From positions 92,607,384-92,671,383 of the forward strand of contig NC_037673.1 in NCBI RefSeq assembly GCF_003255815.1: a stretch of DNA of 64,000 nucleotides, read 5' to 3'. The notes under the pieces are model-generated. The model was not told where the DNA came from and made no database searches. It saw only the letters and a list, made by a program, of their open reading frames with translations. Positions 12,880 to 45,640 of this stretch are shown here, piece by piece. Made by a program: the position numbers and the translations under genes. How positions within the stretch are numbered: position 1 is the first letter of the stretch; every line of letters starts with the position of its first letter. This DNA comes from Theropithecus gelada. Taxonomy: Eukaryota; Chordata; Mammalia; Primates; Cercopithecidae.

Positions 12880-14571
12880 TCAATAGATGCAGAAAAGGCC
12901 TTTGACAAAATTCAACAGACCTTCATGCTAAAAACTCTCAATAAATTCAGTATTGATGGAACGTATGTCAAAATAATAAGAGCTGGCCGGGCGCGGTGGC
13001 TCAAGCCTGTAATCCCAGCACTTTGGGAGGCCGAGACGGGCGGATCACGAGGTCAGGAGATCGAGACCATCCTGGCGAACACGGTGAAACCCCGTCTCTA
13101 CTAAAAAATACAAAAAACTAGCCGGGCGAGGCGGCGGGCGCCTGTAGTCCCAGCTACTCGGGAGGCTGAGGCAGGAGAATGGCGTAAACCCGGGGGACGG
13201 AGCTTGCAGTGAGCTGAGATCCGGCCACTGCACTCCAGCCCGGGCGACAGAGCCAGACTCCGTCTCAAAAAAAAAAAAAAAAAAAAAAAAAAATAATAAG
13301 AGCTATTTATGACAAACCCACAGCCAATATCATAGTGAATGGGCAAAAACTAGAAGCATTCCCCTTGAAAACTGGCACAAGACAGGGATGCCCTCTCTCA
13401 CCACTCCTATTCAACATAGTGTTGGAAGTTCTGGCCAGGGCAATCAGGCAGGAGAAAGAAATAAAGGGTATTCAGTTAGGAAAAGAGGGCAAGGACTTCA
13501 TGTCTAAAACACCAAAAGCAATGGCAACAAAATCCAAAATTGACAAATGGGATCTAATTAAACTAAAGAGCTTCTGCACAGCAAAAGAAACTACCATCAG
13601 AGTGAACAGGCAACCTACGGAATGGGAGAAAATTTTTGCAATCTACTCATCTGACAAAGGGCTAATATGGAGAACCTACAAATAACTCAAACAAATTTAC
13701 AAGAAAAAAACAAACAACCCCATCAAAAAGTGGACTAAGGATATTAACAGACACTTCTCAAAAGAAGACATTTATGCAGCCAACAGACACATGAAAAATT
13801 GCTCATCATCACTAGCCATCAGAGAAATGCGAATCAAAATCACAATGAGATACCATCTCACACCAGTTAGAATGGCGATCATTAAAAAGTCAGGAAACAA
13901 CAGGTGCTGGAGAGGATGTGGAGAAATAGGAACACTTTTACACTGTTGGTGGGACGGTAAACTAGTTCAACCATTGTTGAAGACAGTGTGGCGATCCCTC
14001 AAGAATCTAGAACTAGAAATACCATTTGACTCAGCCATCCCATTACTGGGTATATACCCAAAGGATTATAAATCATGCTGCTATAAAGACACATGCACAT
14101 GTACGTTTATTGTGGCACTATTCACAATAGCAAAGACTTGGGACAAACCCGAATGTCCATCAATGATAGACTGGATTAAGAAAATGTGGCACATATACAC
14201 CATGGAATACTATGCAGCCATAAAAAAGGATGAGTTCATGTCCTTTGTAGGGACATGGAGATGCAGCTGGAAACCATCATTCTCAGCAAACTAATGCAAG
14301 AACAGAAAGCCAAACACTGCATGTTCTCACTCATAGGTGGGAACTGAACAATGAGAACACTTGGAGACAGGAAGGGGAACATCACACACCGGGACCTGTT
14401 GTGGGGTGGGGGTGGTGGGGAGGGATAGCATTAGGAGATATACCTAATCTAAATGACCAGTTAAAGGGTGCAGCACAGCAACATGGCACATGTATACATA
14501 TGTAACAAACCTGCATGTTGTGCACATGTACCCTAGAACTTAAAGTATAATAAAAAATAAATAAAAATAAA
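12880..14571 (+). mobile_element. sense L1PA fragment with internal deletion
   Basis: It begins inside ORF2 RT sequence at AATAGATGCAGAAAAGG and ends at the L1PA 3' terminus with an A-rich tail. At about 13486 it jumps from RT (TTCAGTTAGGAAAAGAG) to a more distal part of ORF2 (GGCAAGGACTTCATG), a deletion. The ORF2 C-terminal region, including the Cys-rich segment, is open at 13791-14294. An AluYR interrupts it at 12985. Confidence 0.9.
12985..13289 (+). mobile_element. AluY, cercopithecid (AluYR) type, inside the sense L1PA
   Basis: A very young copy with a perfect 15-bp duplication AAAATAATAAGAGCT at 12970-12984 and 13290-13304. It carries the AluYR diagnostic bases. Confidence 0.96.
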
Positions 14572-16390
14572 TCCACTCAACTATTCTTTGTCTTTTGATT
14601 GGAGAGTGAAATCCATTTACATTCAATGTTATTATTGATAAGTAAGGCCTTAACCTGCCATTTTGTTATTTGTTTTCTGGTTCCTTTGTGGTCCTCTCCT
14701 CTTTCCTTCCTTTTTGTCTTCCTTTTAGTGAAGGTGATTTTCTCTGGCAATATGTATCAATTTCTTGCTTTTTATTTTTTGTGTATCTGTTGTACATTTT
14801 TCTATTTGATGTTACCATGAGGCTTGGAAATAATATCTTATAACCCATTATTTTAAACTAATGACAACTTAACACTAAGTGCATAAACAAACAAACAAGC
14901 AAAAAATACAAAACTGATAAAAACTCTATACTTACCTTTGTACCCCTACTTTTAAACTTTTTATTCTTTCTATTTATATCTTATTGTACTGTGTATGTTT
15001 TGAAAACTGGTTGTAGTTATTATTTTTTATTGGTTCAGCTCTTAGTCTTTCTCTGCAAGATATGAGCAGCACAATTACTGTGTTACAATATTTTGTTTGC
15101 CTGGCTACTTACTATCACCAGTAAGTTTTGTACCTTCAGATTTCTTATTGATCATTAATGCTCTTTTCTTTCAGATAGAAGAACTCCCGTTAGCATTTCT
15201 TTTAGAATAGGTCTGATGTTTATGAAATCCCTCGGCTTTTGTTTGTCTGGGAAAGTCTTTATTTCTCCTTCATATTTGAATGATATTTTTGCTGTATATA
15301 GTATTCTAGGATAAAAGGGTTTTTGTTTTTTTTCCTTCGGCGCTTTAAATATGTCATGCCACTCTCTCTTGGCCTATAAGTTATCCACAGAGAAGTCTGC
15401 TGCCAGATGTATTAGAGCTGCATTTTAAATTATTTGTTTCTCTTGCTGCTTTTAGGATTCTTTCTTTATCCTTGACCTTTGATAGTTTGATTATTAAATG
15501 TCTTGAGGTAATCTTATTTGGGTTAAATCTGCTTGGTGTTCTATAACTTTCTTGTACTTGAATATTGACATCTTTTTTAGGTTTGGGAAGTTCTCTGTTA
15601 TTATCCCTTTGAATAAACTTTCTACCCCATCTCCCTCTCTATTTCCTCTTTAAGGCCAATAACTCTTAGATTTGCTCCTTTGAAGCTGTTATCTAGATCT
15701 TGTAGGCTTGTTTGATTCTTTATTCCTTTTTCTTTTTTCTTCTCTGACCGTGTATTTTCAAATAGCCTGTTTTCAAGCTAATTCTTTCTTCTGTCTGATC
15801 ATTTCTGCTGTTAAAGAACTCTGATGCATTCTTTAGTATGTCAGTTACATTTTTCAGCTCCAGCATTTCTGCTTGATTATTTTTAAATATTTCAGTCTCT
15901 GTGTTAAATTCATCTGATAGGATTCTGAATTCCTTCTGTGTTTTCTTGAATTTTGCTGATTTGCCTCAAAACAGCTGTTTTGAATTCTCTGTTTGAAAGG
16001 TCACATATCTCTAGCCCTCCAGGATTGGTCCTTGGTGCCTTATTCTGTTTGGTGGATTCTTGTTTTCCTGAATGGTTTTGAAGCTTGTGGATGTTCATTG
16101 ATGTCTAGGTATGAGATTTAGGTATTTACTGTAATCTTCACTATCTGGGTTTGTTCGTACCTGTGCTTCTTGGGAAGGCTTTCCAGGTATTTGAAGGAAC
16201 TTAGTTGTTATAATTTAACTTTTTGGTCACTGTAGCTGTATCTGCATTAGGGGGTACCCCAAGCCAGTAATGCTATGGCTCTTGCAGATTCATAAAAGTA
16301 CCACCTTGGTGGTCTTGTATAAGATCCAGAAGAATTCTCTAGATTACCAGGCAAGACTTTCTCTCTTCCGTTATTTTCTCCCAAATAAAT

Positions 16391-17800
16391 GGAGTCTCTT
16401 TTTTTGTGCTGAGCTGCCTAGAACTGGAGAAAGGGTGACACAAGCACTTCTGTGGCCACCGCCACCACTCGGACAGTGCTATGTCAGATCAAAGCTAACA
16501 CAGCACTGGGTTTTGCCCAAGGCTTACGGTAACCACTGCCTGGCTATTGCCTACATTCACTCAAGGCCCTAGGACCCTACAATCAGTTGCTTGGCCCCAG
16601 GCAGGCCCACAGATACCATCTGGGAACCCAGGCCTGGAGTCAGAAACCTTAGTAATCTACCTGGTGCTCTATTCTACTGTGGCTGAGCTGGCACCCAAGC
16701 CACAGACAAAGCTCTTCCCACTCTTCCCTCCCTTTTCCACAAGCAGAGGAGTCTCTCCCCATGGTCACCACCACCCCAGGCCCATGGTGCATACCACCTG
16801 GTTACTACCAGTGTTCACTCAAGGCCCAAGTGTTCTTCAGTCAGCTTGTGTTAAGTGCTGGCAGTCCTCGGACTCTTCCTTCAGGGCAGTGGGCTCCCCT
16901 CTGGCCCAGGGAAGGTCCATAAATGCTGTCCAAGAGCCAAGGCCTGGAACCAGGGACCTCAAAAGCCTACTTGGTCCTCTACTCCACTGTGGCTGAGCTG
17001 GTACCTACGGTGCAAGACAAAGTCCCCTTTACTCTTCCCTCTCTTTTTTTATTCAAGCAGGAGTCTCTGTAGGCACCACAGCTGGGAATATGCAGGGTCA
17101 CACCTGAAGCCAGCACATCTCTGAGTTGTACATCTCCGGGTTGCACCCAAGGTCTATGGGGAGTACTGCCTGGCTACCACTGCTCACTAAGGGCCCCAAA
17201 GCTCTTTAGTCAGCAGGTAATGAATCCTGCCTGGACTGGGTCCTTTTAAGGCAGTGGGTTCCCTTCTGGCCCAGGGTGTGTCTAGAAATGTTTTCCAGGA
17301 GGTAGGGCCTGAAATGGGGGTCTTAGGACTCTGCCTGTTGCCCTATGCAGTTGGCTGAGCTGATATCCAAGCTGCAAGACAAAGTCCTCTCTACTTTCCT
17401 CTCCTGTCCTCAAAAATTAGTAGTCTCTCCTGGAGCTGCAAGCTGTGCTGTGTGGGATTGGGTGAGAGGTGGCATAAGTAGTCCTTTGGCCAGCCTGGTT
17501 GGTGTCTCACTAAGTCGTGTGTCTTCCAAGTCCACTGATTCCAAGCCCAGCATAGCACCAGGACTTACCCAGAAATTGCAGTCCTTGTGGTCTAGACTGC
17601 CTTTCAAGCTTATTTAGGACCCCAGAGCACATCAGCCTGTGGTGGCAAGTCTTGCCGAAATTCCAGTTCTGACCACTGGGATAGGCAGTTCCCCTCTGGC
17701 TGGGGCTGGTCTAAATGCTCCCTCCATGGGCACTGAGTTCTGCCTGGTGTTGCTTTCTGCTGTGACAGGGCAGCACTGAGTTTTAATGCAAAGTCCCACA
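16391..17800 (-). repeat. tandem monomers in the L1 5' UTR
   Basis: Marker words recur with similar spacing. GGAGTCTCT or its variant occurs at 16391, 16748, 17060 and about 17418 (steps of roughly 357, 312 and 360 bp). GTGGCTGAGCTGG occurs near 16679 and 16988, with a variant near 17349. CAGTGGGCTCCCCTCTGGCC near 16888 has variants near 17255 and 17680. These look like diverged promoter monomers at the element's 5' end. Confidence 0.7.
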
Positions 17801-18944
17801 ATCACTGTACTCTTCATCCCCCAAGTACACATTCTCTTGCCACACCACGTGGCCGCTGTCAAGGGATGGGGGAGTGGTGGCATCATCAATTCAAGACTGT
17901 TTTTCCTACCCTCTTCAGTGCCTCTTTCAGTGATATTAAAAGTAGGTACTGCGATCTCTCATCTGATTTTTGGTTTTTATGAAAGTGTTTTTTTATATAG
18001 ATTGTTATTCAATAATTTGGTGTTCCTGTGGGAAGGATGATTGGTGGAGGTTTCTATTTGGTCATCTTGTTCGGCCTCTACTGCAAAATGTTAATATTTT
18101 TAATGTCATTATTTACAATATTAAGGTAAAAGAAAACTTACAGTCTTTAAAATGTAACAACATAGTTTTTGTGAATGACAAAGTTTTCTATAAAAGTATT
18201 GTAGCTTTGGAGTTATATCCATACTCCTGGTTATTACACAACTGTGTAATGGCTATTCTGAACTTTAATCTCCAGCCTCCTTACACAGTTGCATAAGATG
18301 GCTCCAGTACTTCATAAACTAGACCAAGGGCAAATTAAGATATGGCCTGATGCTTTCTAGGGAGATGTTCTAAGGAGGGATAAAGAAGACTGGGCATGAC
18401 GAACTGTAGCCCACCAAGAGTGCTGAATCTGTGACAGTGAAATAAACCTACACTTCAGAAAGTGCTCTGAGAACCTAACATAACTCATCCCTCTATCCTT
18501 TGTAAGCAGCAACCTGGGAGGCAGCACCAGGCAGAGTTTTTTAATTAGGCAGCTATGTATTTTGTCAGAAAATTTACTAAGCAGTTGGCTAAAAAAACGA
18601 TTATCTGAGCTGCACTAACTCTGATTAGTATCTATTAAACATCTATGGTTTTGGAAAAGGCTCAAAGATAGCCAGCTATGTGCCAAAGAACAGACCAATG
18701 GCTACCAATACCACAAGGTTAGCACAAATATAAACCGCATAGTTTGTAGGAAAGGTTTATTTAATGGGGACACTAAGACTATGCAAGATGGTTACTAGAA
18801 AAACATCTTTCAGTCTGGATAAATACACAACAAGGGATCATAGTTGAAATACCAGTGACCTTCACAATAGGAAAGGTGGTCAGTTTCTGGAATTTTCCTT
18901 TTGGTAACCTGAAGAAGTCATTTTAGCAGTACTAACCATACAGT

Positions 18945-19165
18945 ATATGTCAGGCACTGTAATAAACTCTTTACAAGTGGTACTTCATTTAGTCTTCACA
19001 ACTCTGAGGTAGGTACTATTAAATGTCCCTATGTTACAAACAAAAAAATTGAGGTTAGAGAGGCTACAGAAGGTACCTGAGGTTTGGGAAGTGTAGAACC
19101 AGGATTTAAATCTGGAACTCCTAGGCAAAAACAGTGTTTTAACAATCACAATATACAGCTTTGCC
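18945..19165 (+). mobile_element. MIR
   Basis: Core MIR text: TTCACAACTCTGAGGTAGGT, TTGAGGTTAGAGAGGCTA and AACCAGGATTTAAATCTGGA. Confidence 0.85.
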
Positions 19166-20569
19166 ACATTAGTAAAATTTAAAATTTGTTTTTGTTCATT
19201 GTTCACTATGTATGTTTTAAAATGTGAGGGTTATAGCTTATCTGTTAGGACAAACTCTAACTTCTAATTGACGGCTAGCCAAACATATCTTCAAAAAATA
19301 ACTATTATACCTTAGGTTTCAACAACCAAAACAACATATTCAGAAAAAACTAAATTCCTTAACAGATCATTTATTAGTAAATCTTCAATAGCTAGCAACA
19401 ATCTTTGCCCAAATGAGGTAAGGCCTCCATTTTTGACTGGAACAATTTATTCTTCGGCCCACATGAAATGTTAGGCTATTAGAGGTAAAAATCATGTTTG
19501 TCTTGAGTTTCTTAATAGCAATGGGCTTTTTATGTAGTAGATACTCAAAAATCAACTGAGTCAATTAGGTAAAGCTGAGCAGGATAAGGCTTTATTCCCA
19601 ATTTGCTTTCATCACTCTGAATATAAGAAAATGATTCCAAAATAAACATCCTGTGGTTCTATTAAGCTGTTTTCAACTTTACATTATAAAAATGCTTAAA
19701 AGTCGAGAGATTATATATACAAAATGAATACCTGAATTCAAAGATATATCTAAAATGCAAAGCAGGGGTATTTAAATATTTCAATGTCTAATTTTCGAGG
19801 GAACAGGAATTGGCATTTTCTAGCTTCTATATATTTAAACCAATTTATTAGATAATGACAGGTCTTGCAAATAGCTAGTAGAGTTAATCTGGCAAAGGTG
19901 AAAGGGAATCTGCTGTCTTGATCAATCTTGGAAAAGTCTGTCCTATATTCCCTCTGGTAGAACATAATTAGGGATTCAAGTAATCCTGTTTGGTGACGGT
20001 AGGGTGATATTGCCATCTAATGGCCATTTTTCGCTGCAAGTGACCCCCTTTTCCCGCTTATGTGGCAATGAAGAGACAATAATCAGGTGCATACACTTAA
20101 GCACTCATCTTTACATCTCACTGAATTATAAAGTCCTTGAGGAAGGGACCATGGCTATGTACTTTCTTTCCTGAATTAGGTATTTGTTAACATCGAGGTG
20201 AGAACATGTTCCAGACCCACTTACATAAGCATATGAGAAAGAACATTTCATTCTTCATTCTACTCCACCTTCCCCCACCCCTAACTCTTCTGATACTCAG
20301 GCCTGCTTACAAGCTGCCAACTGGAAAAATTGTGGTGGACTATCTCAAGTAAGTTTCCATTCTAATGACCACATTACCAATGTAAGTGGCACAAAACAGA
20401 TTATTAATTAATCAATTAATTAAGCAAATTATACATTACTGGTTTATCTTTACTTCCAAAGGCTTATCTTTACTTCTAAAGAAAAATAAGGCAGTGAATT
20501 CCTCCAGTTGCCAAATAAAATGCAACCAAGTAGTCGGCAGAATTTCTGAATCATTATAATGATTCTAAC

Positions 20570-20665
20570 AGCCATGTTTTATTGAATGCTTATAATGTGC
20601 TAAACATTGTTCTAATTGCTTTATGTGCATTGTATCATATAATCCTCAACACACAGAAAACAACA
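20570..20665 (+). mobile_element. MIR fragment
   Basis: TTGAATGCTTATAATGTGCT and CATATAATCCTCAACA resemble the MIR left half. Confidence 0.65.
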
Positions 20666-20820
20666 AAAATGTTTAGATTTTTAAAAATATGCAAATATCT
20701 CTAATAAAGTTATTTATTTTAGTTACCCAAATTACTTTGAAAACATGGACTGCTTTGGCAGATAATTATTCTTTGCAAGACACATACTGAATGACCCAAA
20801 TTTATAGATGAAAGAGAGTT

Positions 20821-20830
20821 TATTTATTTA
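20821..20830 (-). promoter_or_regulatory. RIOK2: candidate RIOK2 polyadenylation signal
   Basis: Two overlapping AATAAA hexamers on the minus strand lie about 105 nt past the stop codon. More hexamers occur further down (for example 19591-19596), so the main cleavage site may be distal. The 3' UTR end cannot be fixed from sequence alone. Confidence 0.35.
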
Positions 20831-20932
20831 TTAATATATGATAACCTTGGCTCAAAAAAGACAAATGAGGGCTCAAAAAGGAATTACAGTAACTTTAAAA
20901 ATATATTAAACATATCCAAGATCCTAAATATA

Positions 20933-41260
<20,328 letters not shown>

Positions 41261-41589
41261 CATTGGTAAAGGAAAATAAAACTACTTGTATGTTTTATGA
41301 AGCATATAGTATGTAACAAGTGAACGTTTTATTTTTGTGTAATTTTTGCCTTATGACTGAGTTGGCGGAGTGTAGATGCTCTCTACAATATGCCTCTTTT
41401 TTTTTTCCATATCTGTCAGGACTTGCTGCCTCAATGACGCGTTCCGCCTCTGAGAGCAAAGTGGTTACTTAATGGGAGGAGCAAATTTTTCCCGCAAACA
41501 ACTACTCTAGGCCAAGTGACTTCCAACAAGAGAGGGGTAAAATAACCTGAGCTAGAGTCCAGACAACCAAATCTGTTAAAGGTAAAATG

Positions 41590-41900
41590 GACTGTAATCA
41601 CACAAGCACGCCCTCTGCTCCTAATTGCGCCTGCTCCGGACAGCTCCGGAGGCCATGGTTAACGGAACTCCTGCGCTTGCTCGGTACTTAAGTTGGTCCA
41701 GGAGGCTTCGGAGTGCGCCTGCGCTGGTTGGGGTAGGTGTTTAAGGTGACACGTGGAGAGCGCGGCGGTCATCCTTACCTGTCAGGGTGCCTTTACAGAG
41801 GAAGTGGGGATTTTGATAGTTCGGCCTGACCTACACGGGTAGGACTTCGAGGGCCCAGGAGCGATTTAAGGATTTTAGAATAGTTACCCATACTGGCTCT
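41590..41900. promoter_or_regulatory. second GC-rich block, possible divergent promoter
   Basis: About 0.5 kb upstream of RIOK2 lies a second CpG-rich stretch. It has GCGCCTGCGC at about 41716 (NRF1-like, one mismatch), CTCCGGA elements and a CACGTGGAG E-box-like site near 41751. No long ORF runs rightward from it. A divergent noncoding transcript is plausible but is inference only. Confidence 0.4.
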
Positions 41901-42169
41901 GCATCTCCAGAGTGCAACCGTAAGCTAGTTGTACCCCGACAAAGAGGATGACTATGATCTACTCTGTCTTTCCAGCTGGATAGTTAGTGCTCTCAACTCA
42001 GAATGGAAAAAGAAAAACAGCCCTCTATTCCCTCTGAATTCAAGACTTTGTCTGCTTTTTACTTGAATGCAGCATATCTTGGATTAACCATATTCAACCA
42101 GTGGACATCTCCATTTAAACGAAATTTTTCTTTCTGTACTTAAGAAGTCATAGAAATGATTTTTTAAAA

Positions 42170-42437
42170 AATTTTTTCATTTTTGAAACAGAGCCCAGCT
42201 CTGTCACCCAGGCTGAAGTACAGTGCCGCGATCTTGGCTCACTGCAACCTCCGCCCCTCAGCCTCCAGAGGCTGAGGCGCACACCACCACGCCCTGTTAA
42301 TTTTTTTTTTTTTTTTTAGTAGAGATGGGGTTTCGCTCTGTTGGCCAGGCTGGTTTCAAACTCCTGGCCTCAGGTGATCTGCCCGCCTCAGTCTCCCAAA
42401 GTGCTGGGATTACAGGCATGAGCCACCGCGCCTGGCC
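42170..42437 (-). mobile_element. AluS with internal deletion
   Basis: Antisense Alu. Part of the right arm is deleted around CCGCCCCTCAGCCTCC and an 18-T run is present. Confidence 0.9.
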
Positions 42438-42469
42438 AAAAAGTTTTTAAAGAAACCAAGTGACTAACT

Positions 42470-43300
42470 TTATTTGTACAAATTTTTGGGGTAATGAGAA
42501 ATTTTGTTACAAGTATTTAGGGTGTCTGTCATCCAAATACAATATATTTTTGTTTAACTATAGTTACCCTACTCTGCTGTCAAACATTGAATATATTCCT
42601 TCTATCTGACTCCATGTTTGTAATCTTTAACCCACTCTGTTCATCCTGCTAACTCATCCTTCCCAGTCTGTTATCTGTCTTTCCACTCTCTTCCTCCATG
42701 TGGGAGCTCTAAAATTTTTTAGCTCCCACATATAAGTGAGAACATGTGATATTTGTCTTTTTGTGCCTGGCTTATTTTCCTTAAGGTAATGACCTCCAGC
42801 TCTATCCATGTTACTGCAAATGGCAAGATTTCATTTTTTATTGCTGAATAGCACTCGATTGTGTATATATACCACATTTTCTTTATCCATTCATCTGTTG
42901 ATAGACACTTAGGTTGATTCCATATCTTTGCTATTGTGAATAGTGCTGCAATAAACATGCAAGGTATCCCTTTGATATACTGATTTCTTTTCCTCTGAGT
43001 AGATACCCAATAGTGGGATTGCTGGATTGAATAATTCTATTTTTAATTTTTTGAGAAATCTCCATATTCTTTTCCACAGTGGCTGTACTAATTTACATTC
43101 TCATCAACAGTGTATAAGAGTTCTCTTTTCTCCGCATCCTCACCAACATCCATTATTTTTTGTCTTTTTAGCAGTAGCCATTTGGACTGGGATAAGAGAG
43201 TATCTCATTATGGCTTTGATTTTCATTTCTCTTATGGCTAGTGATGTTGAGCGATTTTTCATATACCTGTCGGCCATTTGTATGCAAATAACTAACTTCT
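42470..43300 (-). mobile_element. antisense L1 3' fragment
   Basis: L1 3' UTR and ORF2 tail appear in antisense: CCACATATAAGTGAGAACATG, AGCACTCGATTGTGTATATA and GTGGGATTGCTGGATTGAAT. It is 5'-truncated and frame-broken. Confidence 0.85.
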
Positions 43301-44170
43301 AAAGCAAGAATGGAATGGGAAACAGGCCATTTCTGTTTCTACTCCGAATCCAGCACTTTAGCAGATGTTCCTAATCTATTATGGCGTAATTCTTACATTA
43401 TTTCTCAACATTGCCCCAGACAGCCACCATTAACTGAGTGGAATTGACTAGAATTGCTATTGGTGTTCTGAAGTATGCCTTAGGGTTAATCAAATTAAGT
43501 CCAAATCTCTTATACTTGGAATATTACTTTTAAAATAAAATCATCATCATAATCAGACGAAGAGTAAAAGTAAGTGATTGAAGTACAGTTTAGTATTCTG
43601 TTCTACTCCCTCATACCATGCTTAGTGATGAGTAAAACAAAACATGTACAGTATTCGTTAACGCATTCACTATTCATCAAACATATATGCCATACTTTTT
43701 TGGTAGGTCATGGGGAATCAATCTCAGCCCTTATACCTGTGTTGGAGGGTGAAGAGGAAAAAATTAGTAGTGTGACACAGATGTGCAAAAGGTGTATCAT
43801 GTTGGTGTTTCCTCCTCCCTTACCTCCCCTGCTCTAACCCTGTCCTTACAAGTTGCAGAAAACCTTAACTGTCTATAGATCGAAGTTCACATTTAGACTG
43901 GCATTCATGATTATCAGCAGTCTATATCACTATCTTCAAGTAGCTTGTACTCTTGTTTAATTGAACTACTTTTGTTTTCCCTGTATAACTCCCTTAAATT
44001 TCTTTTTCACTAACTTTTCCCTTCACCTGTAATACTTTCCCCCCTACCTGTAATATTACCCCTTCCCTACTATTTTTCTTTCTTTTCAATCACAATATAT
44101 GTAAATCTTATCTACCATTAAAATTGTATTCACCACATAAGGTTTTTCTTTATTATTCCTATTTATCTCT
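43301..44170. other. no gene or repeat recognised
   Basis: AT-rich intergenic sequence. No domain is recognised in the frame at 43574-43837. Confidence 0.45.
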
Positions 44171-44638
44171 ATATTAGTTTTCTCTTGCTGCTGTTAACAT
44201 ATTACTGCAAACTTTGATGACTTAAAACAATAGAACTTTATTCTCTTATAGTTCTGGAGGCTGGAAATAAGAGATTATTTTTACTGGGTCAAAATCAAGG
44301 TGTTGACAGAACCATATTCTCCCAAGAGGCTCTAGTGGAGAATCTCTTCCTTGCCTTTTGCAGCTGCTACTGGGATTTGGTGACTACTGTCATTCTTTTG
44401 GCTTGTGGCACATCACTCCAGTCTCTGTCTCCATGCTTATGTTATTGCCTTCTCTACTCCTGAGTGTGTGTGTTTCCTTCTGTCTCTATCTTAATACAAA
44501 TACATGTAATTGCACTTAGGATCCACTCAGACCCTTAATAACATCTGTAAAATATTTTTTTCCATATCGGATAAATTCTTAGGTTCTAGAAATTAGTATG
44601 TGGATATTTTTGGATGGGTCATCATTCAATCTGTCACA
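44171..44638 (+). mobile_element. ERVL-type LTR (MLT2-like)
   Basis: TTAGTTTTCTCTTGCTGCTG, ACTTAAAACAATAGAACTTT, GTTCTGGAGGCTGGAA and TCTGTCACA at the end match an ERVL-class LTR. No target duplication was visible. The subfamily is uncertain. Confidence 0.65.
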
Positions 44639-45229
44639 CTCCCAAAGGGAAGTAAGTGCTCCACCCTCTAATCTTCTCTAGCCTGTTGTCTTTAATGATT
44701 CTGACCACTTTTTAACCTCTCCTCCTTGCCCATAAGTTAGGTTAATTACAGAAAAAGTTGAATGTGGAGATTAAATTTAAAGCTTAGATTCAAGAAAAAG
44801 AAAATTTGTATATTTATATTTAAGATATTATACTAGCTAAAACTCAGAAAAAATTATGATAGATTTTACTGCATATGGGTGGTAGTGCCCTACATTTGCA
44901 TATAAGGGATATCAGTCGTGGGAAAAGGCACAGAATGGAATATATGGATGTATGGAGTTTATGACAAGTTTCAGTGAGAGACTCACAACACAAACTTGTT
45001 GAATTCAGAAGCATGTTCAGAATACACAGCAGAGATTTATATACCTTTTGAAAAATAGCTTCTGGCATGCTACAGAGCCCTGGGAGTGATGTGTTGCTTG
45101 GCGCTGAGATATCACTCAGGTGACATCGTGGTCACAGTTGTTCAGTAATGATCTATCCTAAGATGAAAGTGGTGAACACAAGCAGGACCAGAGGGTGCAA
45201 GCTGCATGAGCAGGTGAACTGGACTCTTT

Positions 45230-45640
45230 CATGTCATCCACTACCATTGCCCAAGTGCCTTTCCCTCAACTTATACCTCCATGAGTGATACCTTTGATCA
45301 GTTGGTAAAGCAAAAGAAGCCCACATTAGATTCACGGATGGGTCAGTTTGATATTGTAGTTGAACTACAGCTCCATTTGTGTGTCCTTGAAAGAGAAGTG
45401 ATCAGGGAATATCCTCCTGAGGGGCAGATCTTTGGAAGGTGCACTTCATTATTCCCTTTGTGTAGTGAGAGAAATAGTCCTAGGTTAAAATATACATGGA
45501 CTCATGGGGAAGGGTGAATGGCTTGGCTGGTTGGAAAGGGACTTGGAAGAAGAAAAATTAGTAGATTGGTAAGAAGGATGTCTGAGGTAGAGGGGCATGA
45601 GAAAGGATATATGGGTGTGCACAAGAAATGTGAGTAAAGG
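45230..45640 (+). pseudogene. ERVL-like internal (pol) remnant
   Basis: TGGACTCATGGGGAAGGGTG and the following GGCTTGGCTGG...GACTTGGAAG text resemble the RNase H end of ERVL pol as I remember it. The frame is broken at 45515. The LTR at 44171 may belong to the same element. Confidence 0.45.

Larger units (their letters stand above)
9985..18079 (-). mobile_element. old, nearly full-length antisense L1 (L1M-type), interrupted
   Basis: Read on the minus strand this runs from a 5' UTR near 18079 to a 3' UTR near 9985. ORF2-derived text is recognisable (for example CCATTGGTCTATATGTCTG and GTGGGATTGCTGGAT in antisense), but no frame stays open. It is interrupted by an AluJ (10780-11093) and by a sense L1PA fragment (12880-14571) that replaces part of ORF2. 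It contains an internal duplication (11841-11969 and 12728-12879) and a repeated 5' UTR (16391-17800). Confidence 0.85.
18080..20932. other. RIOK2 downstream flank and probable 3' UTR
   Basis: Unannotated sequence with MIR relics. The right-hand part is likely RIOK2 3' UTR in part, but its end is not defined. Confidence 0.5.

Noticed and set aside
13791..14294. 167-codon frame as a gene
   Set aside because: It is the C-terminal part of L1 ORF2 in a truncated, internally deleted L1PA.
16547..16996. 149-codon plus-strand frame and its neighbours
   Set aside because: They lie in the monomeric 5' UTR of the old antisense L1.
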